Assembly (NCBI GenBank): GCA_930367215.1
Contig: OV884059.1
Coordinates: 33,595,882-33,659,881, forward strand
Length of the DNA stretch: 64,000 nt
Source: Pollenia angustigena
Lineage: Eukaryota; Arthropoda; Insecta; Diptera; Polleniidae
Reading direction: 5' to 3'
This document shows, piece after piece, positions 19,251-29,898 of this stretch (its first letter is position 1; each line of letters opens with the position of its first letter). A program made the translations under genes and the position numbers. The notes under the pieces were generated by a model. The model saw only the letters and a list, made by a program, of their open reading frames with translations. It had not been told where the DNA came from and made no database searches.

Positions 19251-20691
19251 TTAGATTTGATACAAATTTTCATCAACGTTATTTAATTTATCAGGATTAC
19301 ATGTTTCTGTAGGAGGTTTATTTGTGTTTAATAAATTGTCCACATCCGTTATACTACTTATACGTATAACCTTATGGAAACTGCGATATTTTTTTGCAAA
19401 TATTTGACCATTCCTGCAAAAAACGATATTAAATCCGATATTTCGAAGCTTCTCTTTGGCATACTTGAATAAAGAATAAAGTTGATCGTCCATATAATCA
19501 CCTAATATAATGGATGCAGTTTCCGGGTAGTTTTTTAAAATATGTTTATTGGCAAGGAATTTATTTTTTAAGTCTATGCTCTTAAACTGAGCGCACATCT
19601 GAGCTTTCGAAGAATTATTCTCAACGTTATTAGCAAGATTTACCTTAATTAAATCGCCTTGGGTGATAGACAGAGACATTTTTAAAGCCAGACTAACAAC
19701 AACATCTTCCAATGGTGCTGTTATTAATTTCAAAGGCACATCTTTTATAAAGGCGCTGTTTGCCGTATCGCGATTAATTAGATTGTTGTTTTTATTTCCT
19801 TTTTTAAGGCTTTCACGTCTTGGCAAATAGCTTTCATTGTTATTTGGAGCATGGAGCTTTGGCAAGGAATTGTCATTGTTATTTGGTGAATGGAACTTTG
19901 GCACAGCCTTTTTAGTTTTCTCCTCTGAATTTAAATGGTTAATATAACTTTGCAATTTCATTTTTTCTATAGACAGTTGTGTACTTGTGGTTATTTCCTT
20001 TTCAAATTCCGCAGAAATGAGTTTTAATTTTTGCTCTAACATCATTATCCTATCATTAAGTATACTGTTGGATGAGGAATTGTGTCCCACTTCAATACCG
20101 GCTTTAAGAGATTCGTTTTCCAAAAGTTTTAATTTCAATTCTTTGCACTTGCTTTCTTTCTCAATTTCCAATTGTTGTATGCGATATTCAAGATTTTTAA
20201 CGTGCTCTGAAGTTTCAGTGTATTGTCCTTGAAGCTGTAAAAAGTTCTCTTCACTGTCATTCATTTGATTGATTCTCTCTTCCAATCTTTTCTTAGATTG
20301 TTCAGAAATTGTGAACTGCTCCTGAATTTGCAAAAAGTTAAATTCAGTATCATTGATTTGATCTTGTAGTTGATCATTTTTTTCGTTTGAACTTTTTAAT
20401 TTCAGCTTAAGTTCTTCTAGTTCTTCTGAATTTGCCTCAGTTTCGTCAAAACTAAGGTAAAGTTTATGGGTTGTTGGATTATATTGGCGGCACTGAGGGC
20501 AGCTTGTTCCTCTATAATAAAAAATTAGTTTATGCATAGCGCAATACATATGTAAAAGTGTTTACTTACTGCCTTTGCCAAGAATTCAGACAGGCCAAGT
20601 GGAAAACATGTCCACAATTAGTACTGTAGACATCATCAGGATTTGTAAAAACTTCTGTACATATTGGACACAAAACATTTAGTATTGGCAT
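19251..20691 (-). CDS. RING-finger E3 ligase of TRAIP/nopo type with a C-terminal FP-like domain
   Basis: Two exons (20570-20691 and 19251-20511) separated by a 58-bp GT-AG intron give 460 aa; human TRAIP is of similar size. The start is the ATG of MPILNV, matching where TRAIP proteins begin; an upstream in-frame ATG would add about 20 residues. A RING-H2 finger is complete: C8, C11, C26, H28, H31, C34, C45, C48. A long coiled coil follows (about 65-215), then a charged linker with a KFHSPNNN/KLHAPNNN duplication. Residues about 300-430 form a globular domain resembling the C-terminal domain of baculovirus FP-type proteins. TRAIP ligases act in the nucleus on replication and damage responses, and Drosophila nopo is needed in early embryonic divisions (family knowledge). 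The C-terminal domain is shared with the gene at 33600. Intact and probably a real host gene. Confidence 0.8.
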
Positions 20692-21605
20692 ATTATTAAA
20701 ATGTTCTTTACTCAAAATTGTGTCAAACTTGTCCACCCGTATGAAGGAATGCAAATGAATTCAGCAGTACAGAGCGTACTCTATGATCAACAAAATCTTC
20801 GCAAATGGAGTATCTTTTTTTATTTTTAATCAAAGATGTCGATCAGTGATGCTAACAGCTTAAGCTTACATCGCTTAAAAAACGGCACAATAAAAAAACG
20901 TTATTTTGCCAAGTCGTAATTTACACTGTGGGCTTTTCTTGCCTGACAGAAAAGTTTGTTGGCGAGAGAGGCAAGAAGTAAAGTGTGTCACGCAAAAAAT
21001 GTCCATAGCAAGGTCTATTTATAGCAGGTAGCCGCGAGATTACAACAATTGTACAATAAAACAAACAACATGGCTTTTTATTGTTGTTTTGTGATACGAA
21101 CTGTCAAACAGCAAAGGGGTTGAAAAGAGACAAAAAAGACAAAAGATAAAGACAAAAAACTTGTTTACTATACAACATTTGACAGTTTGTATTACAAAAC
21201 AAGCAAATAAAAAATAACCAGCTGGCTTTCCGAGACTACCTGCTATAAATATACCTTGGTCCATAGCAAGGCAAATTCATTTTTGTTGAATTACATAATC
21301 CGTTTACAATTTTTGAAGATATTTGCATTTCAGTCACAGCATCTTTTTTAAAAACACAAATAACGGTGATTTTGGAATATCTCGAAAACTGTTCTACTTT
21401 TGACAATTCTGACTTCATATTCGGATTCAGCGGACAATTTTACATAAAGATTAGGTGTCAAATTCATTTGGTCAAAAAATTGTCACGTAGTGTAATTTTA
21501 AATTAAAATATGTTAACAATTTAACGCACACATGTACAAATTTTTGCTCATATACACGAAATTTGACGTTTGGGTTCCAACTAGGGGTAATCAGCTGACA
21601 AACAT
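20692..21605. other. Upstream region of the RING-finger gene, with a small inverted-repeat element
   Basis: The first 150 bp (GATCAACAAAATCTTCGC, ATCGATC-like motifs) probably hold the promoter, but no TATA box or initiator can be assigned. An element occupies about 21014-21258: its inverted ends contain ATTTATAGCAGGTAG, and the 13-bp sequence GTCCATAGCAAGG stands directly at both sides (21001-21013, 21259-21271). The remainder is AT-rich without genes. Confidence 0.5.
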
Positions 21606-21760
21606 ATGGGCCAACGAGTTTACCTTGTGTACATATACCTTGAGTTGTAGACTATATGTAACCCTAGGTCTACACTAAAAATAAATATCTCAGCAAGTTG
21701 GCAATAACGTCGGCAGAATAACAGAGCAATATTTCTTATTGCTCAGCTTATGTTAAAGGC

Positions 21761-23168
21761 ATTGGAAAACGTATTTATGTTAACTCATAATTTGAAAAAA
21801 ATCAAGGAAGAAGGTGCCGTGTAAAAACTGGCGCTATCTTGAAAAAACTATTTGTATTAATATAAATTCTTTCTTATTCGACTTTATTATTTAAATGTAA
21901 ATTAATTTGATTAAGCTTGAGGTCTTTTTTATATAAAAATATTAATTTTATTAAATTTTTTTTTTGTTAAAGTAAAATTAATATTTTTATATAAAAAAGA
22001 AATCAAACTTAAACAAAAATAATATAAATTTACATAATAAAGATCGAATAAGAAAATATTATTTAAATAAAAATAATTTTTGGTATTTTATTTTAGTGTT
22101 TAATTAATTCTTTTACTAATAATAATTTGCTTCCATTTCACAAATTCAATTTCTTTCGCCCACAATTTGCTTATATTTTTTTCTTTTTGGCTGCTTTTTT
22201 CAATTGACAACCAAATGGACTAACAATTATTGCAACATAAATTACCGGCAATAAATATGTACAAAAAATTGCAGTCTACATTAGAGATAACATAATTTTG
22301 CCATTTACTGCAATATATGTCGCAATAATTATCTCTGGTATAGACGGGCAGTAAGTAAACGTATACGTTGCGGAACAGCTGACAAGCTTATGCTGGGTAC
22401 ACACAGTGCAATCTACATGCAATCTGTTTCAATGCAACCTCAAAATATCAAAGCGTTTTGATGTTGATGCAATCTGGAATGAATGAAAATGAATTTAATT
22501 CACTAGATTGCGTAAATGTGTTGCATAGTGTGTACCCAGCATTATGTATAAATAGGTTATCTTAACTGCCCGTCTATACCACAGATAATTATGTCAAAAT
22601 TATGTTATCTTTAATGTAGACAGCAATTTCTTGTACATATTTATTGCCGACAATTTATGTTGCAATAATTGTTAGTCCATTTTCGTTGACAATTATTGCT
22701 TACATAAAACGTCAAATTTGATTATCAATTGAGAAAAAAGAAGCAAAAAAGAAAGCAAATTTCTCACACGAAAGAAATTAAATTTGTGAAATGGTAACAA
22801 ATTATAATTTTAGTAAAATAATTAAATTAATGAATTTAATAAACACTAAAATAAAGTTACAAAAATTATTTTTATTTATATATGTAATTTTTTTCTTATT
22901 CGACCTTTATTATTTAAATTTATATTAATTTGTTAAAGTTTGAGTTTTTCTTTATATAAAAATATTAGTTTTATTAATTTTTTTTTTAATTAAAGTAAAA
23001 TTAATATTTTTATATAAAAAAGACCTCAAGATTAAACAAATTAATATACATTTTAATAATAAAGTCGAATAAGAAAGAATTTTTTGGAAGAAAGCGCCAG
23101 TTTTTACACTGCACCTTCTTCCTTGATATTTTTCAAATTATGAGTTAACGTAAATACGTTTTCCCATG
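21761..23168. mobile_element. 1.4-kb palindrome (foldback-like element) with a MITE at its centre
   Basis: The left arm (about 21761-22380) and right arm (about 22550-23168) are inverted copies. Outer landmarks: GAAAACGTATTTATGTTAAC at left, GTTAACGTAAATACGTTTTC at right; inner landmarks: AATTATCTCTGGTATAGACG at left and its complement-like CGTCTATACCACAGATAATT at right. Each arm is itself partly palindromic around a TTTTATATAAAAATATTAAT core. The centre is occupied by family A MITE copy 4. No coding capacity. Confidence 0.75.
22391..22541. mobile_element. PIF/Harbinger-like MITE, family A, copy 4
   Basis: Same terminal repeats and interior as the three copies near 5 kb. TTA stands at 22388-22390 and 22542-22544. 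It lies at the symmetry centre of the large palindrome. Confidence 0.85.
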
Positions 23169-23475
23169 TTCGATTTTACGTATTGTACAATTATATCGCC
23201 AATGTGTATGTGGCACAACATATATTGGCAACAATCAAAAGACTTTTGATTTTTATTGCACAACGAAAAGAAAGTGAAGTATGTTGGCAGCAGTCTACAA
23301 TGCTGCTTATGTTATTCCTATAGGTTATGTTCACCTTTTTATTCAATGAATGAAACCATTGTGCTACTTATTGCATAATATATTTACGCAATCTAGTGAA
23401 TTAAATTCATTTTCATTCATTCCAGATTGCATCAACATCAAATGTATATATGAAGGGTATCAATTCCTGCATAAC
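23169..23475. mobile_element. Truncated MITE fragments (families B and A fused)
   Basis: About 23168-23384 matches the interior of family B. It continues without a gap into an inverted piece of family A (23393-23432, containing GAATTAAATTCATTTTC and CCAGATTGCATCAACATC). Both lack their ends here, pointing to a recombination junction. Confidence 0.6.
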
Positions 23476-23476
23476 G

Positions 23477-24195
23477 CTGGGTCTCCACGTAGCAATTTTT
23501 ATTGCTAAGTACAAGCAAAAACGTCGGCAGAACAATGACAGAACAATGGAGCAATAATTGCTGATATATATATTGCTGGAGAACACTTGAAATTGCTTTG
23601 CCATAAATTTGCAATTTTCACCGCAAGTAGTTGTGTAAAGTTTTGTGGCTGTATTTATAATAAATATTTTATTTAACAACCACTTCAAAGTTGTTAAATT
23701 TTCATTTTTAAATTAATAAATTAAATTAATAAAATAATTAATTGTTATTGTCGTAGCTGTGTTTTGTATTACTTTTTTGTTTATTTGCTTTGGAAAAAAA
23801 CCTAAAACTAGTATTGTTCAACTGAAAAAATAAAAATAAGCAAAAAAACTAGTTCGTCGTTTGCTTTTGTTGATATTGACGTTTATTTAAAAATATAATA
23901 TATATAAACTTTTTCTGTATTTTGTTGAAGTAGTTTTTCACTTGGCGTCTTTTTGTTAATTGCTTCTTTAATAAATAAACATACAAGTAAATAAACAACC
24001 GTACAGAGAAATGTCCGATAAATGACAACTGATTTGACAGCAGATTGCTAAGCAATAATTGCTCAAGCAATCAGAAGAGCAATCATTGCGTAATGGATTA
24101 CCACTAATGGCAATTTACGATCTATACGTCGCATATTAAATGGAGCAACCAAATTTGACGTTTGCCGCAGTAAATATTGCTACGTGGAGACCCGG
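23477..24195. mobile_element. MITE with GGGTCTCCACGTAGCAAT ends
   Basis: GGGTCTCCACGTAGCAAT near 23480 is inverted at about 24177-24194 (ATTGCTACGTGGAGACCC). The interior is rich in AGCAAT and AATTGCT repeats. The 73- and 91-codon minus-strand ORFs inside resemble nothing known. A clear target duplication is not visible. Confidence 0.65.
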
Positions 24196-24310
24196 GGTAA
24201 TATTAAAAAAAAACGCTGAATTTCTCGGTACATGCTTCATCGAGATTTTTTAAATAGCTGGATTGCCATCACTGTGCTGCTGCTGTTAGTTTTGTGAATT
24301 CCCAAATATA

Positions 24311-24735
24311 CCCTGCAAATGAAATTGGACCACCTGACCCATTTTGATAAAATGGACTACTCCATGGACTAGTCCGATGTAATGCAAGCATGGACATGCC
24401 ATTGTTAAAAAGTGTTTGTAGTGAGACGACATGTCTTCGTTTTTTAACATGCTTTCGTGTTTAAACGACTTCAAAACTAATCCTCTTGAGTATACCATGG
24501 TCCATGGAGTAGTTTTAAAACTACTCCTTACTGGTCCAAAGGTGGGTTATATACCACGGAGTAGTCTTAAAACTACTTAGTGGTCCAAAGGTGGGTTATA
24601 TGGTCCTCTCCTAGGACATCGTAATGTTAAATAGACCAGTTTTTTCCATACGTTTGGGTTACTTGTGGACTAGTACTGGTCCCTTGTGGACTACTCTTTA
24701 CACGCGTGTTTGGACTGGTCCTATTATTTGCAGGG
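24311..24735. mobile_element. MITE, family C, copy 2
   Basis: Ends CCCTGCAAATGAAAT and ATTATTTGCAGGG flanked by TA at both sides. It is longer than copy 1 through an internal duplication of the segment around TTAAAACTACT...GGTCCAAAGGTGGG (about 24500-24600). Confidence 0.75.
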
Positions 24736-24746
24736 TATGAACATAT

Positions 24747-27005
24747 GAAAAACAAGTTTGAGTGCTATATTCGGCTGTGCCGAATCATTGATACCCTCCA
24801 CCGACACTTCGAATGTTTTAGGAGAAATATCTGTATGATGTCTATTTATTATTACTAGTGTTCGCCTAATGGTCAAAATTCGACCATAAATTTGTATGTT
24901 CATATGAAAAAAACATAGAACATCTAAGTTTATATGAATTTACATGTTTCGAGCATTTATTTTTTCCTTCAAAGTGGAGCGATTTGGCGATGGACCAACC
25001 TCCGGTTCATATTTTATCTTCTACGTGAGTTAATTTAATTTTGTAAGTTCAGTATAAAAAATACCAATTAACAAAAAAGTATCAAAAAGTCTCCTTTATA
25101 TATTGTCATCCACTCAGGACGTTGCACGTTTAATTTTATGTTTCTATGTCTAATACTAACGAAAATTAATCAAAGTACCAGATGTAGAACGAAAAGTACC
25201 AAAAAGCTCCCCTAACATGTTCTTATTCACCCAGTTACATGTATAATTCTATCTTTATAGGTCGAATATTAAAAAAAAATTCAAAAAGTTCCAGATGAAA
25301 AACAAAAAATACCAGCATTTTTTATCTTATAGGTTATCACTCACTCAGGATCCTACAGCTATAATATTATGTTTCTAAGTTCTATATTATAGAAAATTTA
25401 AAAATGATCACATGAAGCACAGAAAAGTAAAAAAAAAGAAATTTAGTTTCCCATATTTCCCCTCTTTTTCTCCCCACAGAGCTTCGGTTGACAAACAAAG
25501 GAAGAAAGCGTTCTCAACAGTTTTGCCTGGTCTGATTTATATAGTCGAAATATTCGAAAGCCGGTTTCTGTAAAATGTCGAATAACCGATCACCCTAACT
25601 TTTTATTATTTGATAATTGAAAATAAATTTTTATTTATTTATTTTGCATTTGTGTTAGTAACAATTTTGAAAGCTTAGAACTCTGAAATTATTGAAAAGA
25701 TTTTAATAAAACTATACATTGTGCACTTCTTTGAGTAAATACCTCTTAAATGGTGTATATTTTGTTCAAATCGCTTGACATACAGAGGAGGAAAGTGTTC
25801 TTAACTGTTTTGCCTTAGCCGATTTATATATAGATAATCTTTGTAAAAACAGACATCTGCATTAAAATTTGTTGCGGTTTAGACTTATATTAAATTATTG
25901 ATCGACAATCAGAATCAATTTTAAAAAGTTTGAGTAGAATATCAGTTTAAGCTGAACTTAAATGATTTTCAAGAGAACAAATTATATAAAAGCCATGGCA
26001 AGCTATGAACTAATCATCCCAAATTCTGCAGAACGATTTCTGGTATTAAAAAACATAAATTTCAATACAGCGGTGCAATTAGTTTAAGCGTTTGCAGTGA
26101 ATTTCAGAAGGCTGCTAAAATGGAATCTAAGGTAAATTATGAACCATATATCACAAAATTGCATAACATTTTTTCTGGCAATATGAAGCTAAACTGGAAG
26201 AAAGTTTACCGTGTATTTAATTATAATACCAGAGTGGGCTTTAAATGAGGCCTATGGTAAGTTATGCACCAATCTTCACCAAATTTCACAGTGTCATTTT
26301 TAGTTCTAAAAAACTGTGATGTACCAAATTTTGTTATGATAGCATTATTTTTTACGGATTTAGGCGTACTAAACTGTTTTCTGGAAGTAGGTTTAATATG
26401 GGGCCTATGGTAAATTATGGACCGATCTTCACGAAACTTAATAGTTTCATTTCTAGTCCTATTTAACTGTGACTTGCCAAAATTTGTTATAGCATTGTTA
26501 GTTAGGGTTTTAGGCTTACTATACTGTTTTCCGGGAGTAGGGCTTATATGGGGCCTTGGGTAAATCATGGACGGATCTTCACGAAATTTTGCAGCGTGAT
26601 TTCCAGTAAAATAAAACGAACTGTTGCGAAATCTTATATCATTCTGTGTATTTTTCCACCATTTATGTTAGTTTTTGTAAAAAAATCATCAATTTTTTTT
26701 AGGTGGTGGTTCCACATTTTGATTCATAGCTCAGATCCTATTGAACCGATTTTGCTGGATTTCAATCCCAAACTGCTTAGGATAACTACAAGCAATTTGA
26801 CACCAAGTTTGTTTATTTCTTTTGAGTTTTTCGAAAGTGAGCACAGACGGACAGACAGACGGACATGGATAATCGATTTAAAATTACTCAAGGACCCAGA
26901 ATATACATATATACTTTATGGGGTCTGAGATGAATAATAAAAAAGTTTCACACGGAATGCCGAACTTAATATACCCTCATCACAACTAATTGTGGTGGAG
27001 GGTAT
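24747..27005. mobile_element. Long mini-me/Helitron-like repeat element
   Basis: It starts around TGAGTGCTATATTCGGCTG, a small TTCGGCTGTGCCGAA hairpin, then GATACCCTCCACC; it ends with the inverted GGTGGAGGGTAT near 26993-27004. A GGAC/AGAC microsatellite (26850-26866) followed by TATATACTTTATGGGGTC is the mark of dipteran mini-me repeats. The interior has about 125-bp imperfect repeats (25080-25440) and 152-bp repeats (26225-26690). The segment 24863-25830 recurs inverted at about 35622-36710. No helicase or transposase is found. Confidence 0.55.
26225..26690. repeat. About 152-bp tandem repeats
   Basis: Successive units marked by TTCACCAAATTTC (near 26275), TTCACGAAACTTAA (near 26429) and TTCACGAAATTTTG (near 26578), each preceded by a GGCCTATGGTAA-like block. 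The 115-codon minus-strand ORF across them is itself repetitive and is not considered a gene. Confidence 0.65.
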
Positions 27006-27018
27006 AAAAAGAATATTA

Positions 27019-27773
27019 TTTTTTTTTTTTTTGCTTTCTTAAAACTAAAATTTTTTTGGCGAACTAATCATAGTTATATTGCCAGGGTATCACACAAATT
27101 TTAGGAGCCTCAACCGCAAAGTCCTCGTTCGACCTAAACCTTCGAATAGGAAGGCGAGAGCTTCCAGAATCCGCTCCAGAGTATATTGGTCTCCACCAGT
27201 AATCTTCTGAGTTTTTTTCTTGGTACTCCACCAGTAAAACGTCTGAGTTATATTGGTTCTCCACCAGTCACATGAGTTATAAATGGTTCTCCACCAAACA
27301 AAACCTCAAATTAAGGTTAAAAACGATTGCATATAGTTAATGCAGATACCGCAAAAACTGTAACTCGGTACAGTTATACGACGCCGAAACACTAACCAAT
27401 GCGGGGTGACACCGCAAAACGCAACAAAAGCAGACAAACAAAAACGACCTGTTTGCCCTTAAGAAATAATGACAAAAAGCGCGAGCTGCTTCTCCACTTA
27501 GAGCAGTTTTACGAGCACAAAGTATACAGAGATGAAAAAAGTGACGTATGAAAAATGCCTAAATCATGTGCGAGGGCAGCTTTCGAAGAAAGAGAAAGAA
27601 AACATTTTTTGTTAGTGAAGTGACAATGCGTAAAAACAGGCCGCTACTATCAACACAAATTGCATAATCAAAACAAAAAACGCAAAAAGGGCAGCTTTCG
27701 AAGAAAAAGACAGAAAAAAACACAATATTTTCTGTCTCGTGACGCCTCTGTATACTCTGTGTTTACGAGTGTG
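27019..27773 (-). mobile_element. Poly(A) retroposon, family R, copy 2 (interrupted by a hAT MITE)
   Basis: Flanked by the 12-bp duplication AAAAGAATATTA (27007-27018, 27774-27785). Almost identical to the copy at 15500-16005, including the 66-codon ORF (27064-27264, one residue different). A 246-bp hAT-like MITE sits 4 bases from its 5' end. It landed just beyond the end of the mini-me-like element. Confidence 0.85.
27516..27761. mobile_element. 246-bp hAT-like MITE (8-bp duplication TTTACGAG)
   Basis: TTTACGAG at 27508-27515 and 27762-27769. The ends are CACAAAGTATACAGAG and inverted CTCTGTATACTCTGTG. Inside, a GGCAGCTTTCGAAGAAA block is repeated twice (about 27580 and 27690). It is inserted in the retroposon, so it is the younger of the two. 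Confidence 0.85.
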
Positions 27774-28089
27774 AAAAGAATATTAACTTAAAATATCAAA
27801 TTAAAAGTAGGGATGGGCAAATTGAAAAAATATATCGATATATATCGAATCGATATTTTTAAGAGTATCGATATTGTTTATTTAAAAAATATCGATGTAT
27901 CGATATATCGAACGTATTTCGCTGAAACTATTACCAAATTAAAAAATGTAATATATATACTTATATGCACAAATCTTATTATTATTCAAAATATATATAG
28001 GCACATATATGTCCAAAAACGCATAAAATAAATATTTTCAATTTTGTTTGACTTTTCTGTTTTAATTAGAAATCTGCAATGTGAAAACC

Positions 28090-28779
28090 TAAGGCGACCA
28101 GATTTTGAAAATAAAAATATAGGACATAAAGAAAATAATATTTTTGACTTCAAGATTCTACAGACAAATTTACATCCCCATATTTATATACTTATAGTAA
28201 ATTAAAAAAAATAACATATTGTCGGCTTAATATGCAAAACTGCTAAATCCACTTTTTAAGTAAATTGAGACTTTGACTCCGTTGGGTAGAGAAAAATATG
28301 CCTCGTGAACCAGCAATTTGAGTATTGAAGTGTGTCAAATCAACTATGTATATATTTTATTTCCTCTCAAGCATTTGTTGAAAGGGAGTTAGGAGGTTTG
28401 GATATTAAGCAGACGATGTATTAAAATTTACATTAACTTAAGTAAAATAAGTTTAAAAAAATAACGAAACTTAAAAATGCATTGGAGTAACTTATTCAAA
28501 ATTTTATACTGCAAGTGTATGAGAGTTCAGTAGGAATATGAACAGAACAAGCATGGCACGACATTTATCATACGATTTGACAGAAAAGACCAGTGATCGC
28601 CGCGAAAAAAAATTTATTTTAATTTATAAAAATAAAATAAAATATTCTTTAAAAAAAAAGAGGACAAAGATGACAGATTATGAAAAAAAAAAAAAATAAA
28701 AGAGGACACAAATTTTATAGAGGACAGCCAGTTAAAATAGATGATTGTCCTCTAAAAAAGAGTACGCATGGTCACCTTA
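28090..28779. mobile_element. hAT-like MITE (duplication GAAAACC)
   Basis: GAAAACC at 28083-28089 and 28780-28786; ends TAAGGCGACCA and inverted TGGTCACCTTA. The duplication reads 7 bp because the terminal base is ambiguous. A family D MITE copy is nested at about 28220-28418. Repeated AGGACA/TGTCCT motifs lie near both ends. Confidence 0.65.
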
Positions 28780-28884
28780 GAAAACCCCGTTTTTTTTAAT
28801 TCTTCTTCTTCTTATAAATGCCAATCTATACATGCAGTCTACAACTGACATGAAATCCTTAACATTAACACTAATATGATGTTA

Positions 28885-29147
28885 GTCTGAGTTCATACGG
28901 CTCATGTCTTATTGACAAGATTCTTCCTTTTTCTTCTTTGAACATGAATTGGCGTTCAAATGATTCATGTCGTGTTGACGACATGTGCTATTTTGATATT
29001 GAAAACAATAACAAAATTAAACAACGAATGAAAAAGCAAAACGTAAAGACAGTACATGCATCTGTGTACTCGTTTCTTTTCCCTTCGTTCCTCTCGCCTA
29101 TAAAGTAGCAATCTTGTCAATAAGACATGAGCCGTATTAACATAGAC
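28885..29147. mobile_element. PIF/Harbinger-like MITE, family F, copy 1
   Basis: GTCTGAGTTCATACGGCTCA at the left and an inverted counterpart ending CATAGAC at the right; long arms include GTCTTATTGACAAGATT. TTA at 28882-28884 and 29148-29150. Copy 2 is at 38480-38753. Confidence 0.85.
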
Positions 29148-29371
29148 TTAGTGTTAAGTATAGACTAATCATGTTAGATTTGTTCTCATGTTATAACACG
29201 GTTGTTAATGCAAATATTTTAACAACGCTTTTATAACATCACATTGTAACAGCAAATCAAGTCAGTTGTAGACGGGGAGTTATAGATATTCATATAAGTT
29301 AAAAAAACATATGTATGATGCATGCAGTAATGCCAATTCATAAAAAAACGTATTGTTTGAAAAACGTCTAA

Positions 29372-29687
29372 AGCGGCCCATACACTTGCCATATTATTGT
29401 ATATGATATTCGCCATATTATTTTCATTTTGTCCTATATTATGCAATAAGTCGCACTATAGTTTCATTCATTCAATAAAAAGGTGAACATAGCCTATAGG
29501 AATAACATAAACAGCATTGTACAATGTTGCCACTACATTTCACTTTCTTTTCGTTGTGCAATAAAAATCAAAAGTCTTTTGATTGTTGCCAATATAATGT
29601 GCCACCTTTGAATATCACATCCACATTGGCGATATAATTGTATAATACGTAAAATTGAACAATTTTATTGCAAGTGTATGAGCCGCT
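29372..29687. mobile_element. PIF/Harbinger-like MITE, family B, copy 2
   Basis: Ends AGCGGCCCATACACTTGC and inverted; TAA at 29369-29371 and 29688-29690. It lies in the opposite orientation to the copy at 6352. Confidence 0.85.
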
Positions 29688-29898
29688 TAAAATTTTGAGT
29701 TTTTAATGAAGGCTGACTGTAAAAATATCGAATTCGATAGTCGTATTTCAATATCGATACATCGATATATCGGTATTTTAAATATCGGCGATATATATCG
29801 ATTATTTTTTAAACATATCGATATTTTGATATATCGATATTTTTTGCCCATTCCTAATAAAACGATTAAAACGTGAGTGAAGAAACAAGTATGAGTGC

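Larger units (their letters stand above)
27808..29856. mobile_element. hAT-like element with ATATCGAT-rich ends
   Basis: TAGGGATGGGCA at the left and inverted TGCCCATTCCTA at the right. Both ends are packed with ATATCGAT repeats (27825-27910 and 29725-29840). The candidate 8-bp duplication is imperfect (ATTAAAAG against ATAAAACG). Three smaller elements are nested inside (28090-28779, 28885-29147, 29372-29687). No transposase; the small ORFs follow the ATCGAT repeats. Confidence 0.65.

Noticed and set aside
26221..26568. 115-codon minus-strand ORF with internal repeats
   Set aside because: It merely translates the 152-bp tandem repeat of a non-coding element.
27813..28031. ORF with repeated YRYID-like residues
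   Set aside because: It translates the ATATCGAT subterminal repeats of a hAT-like element.
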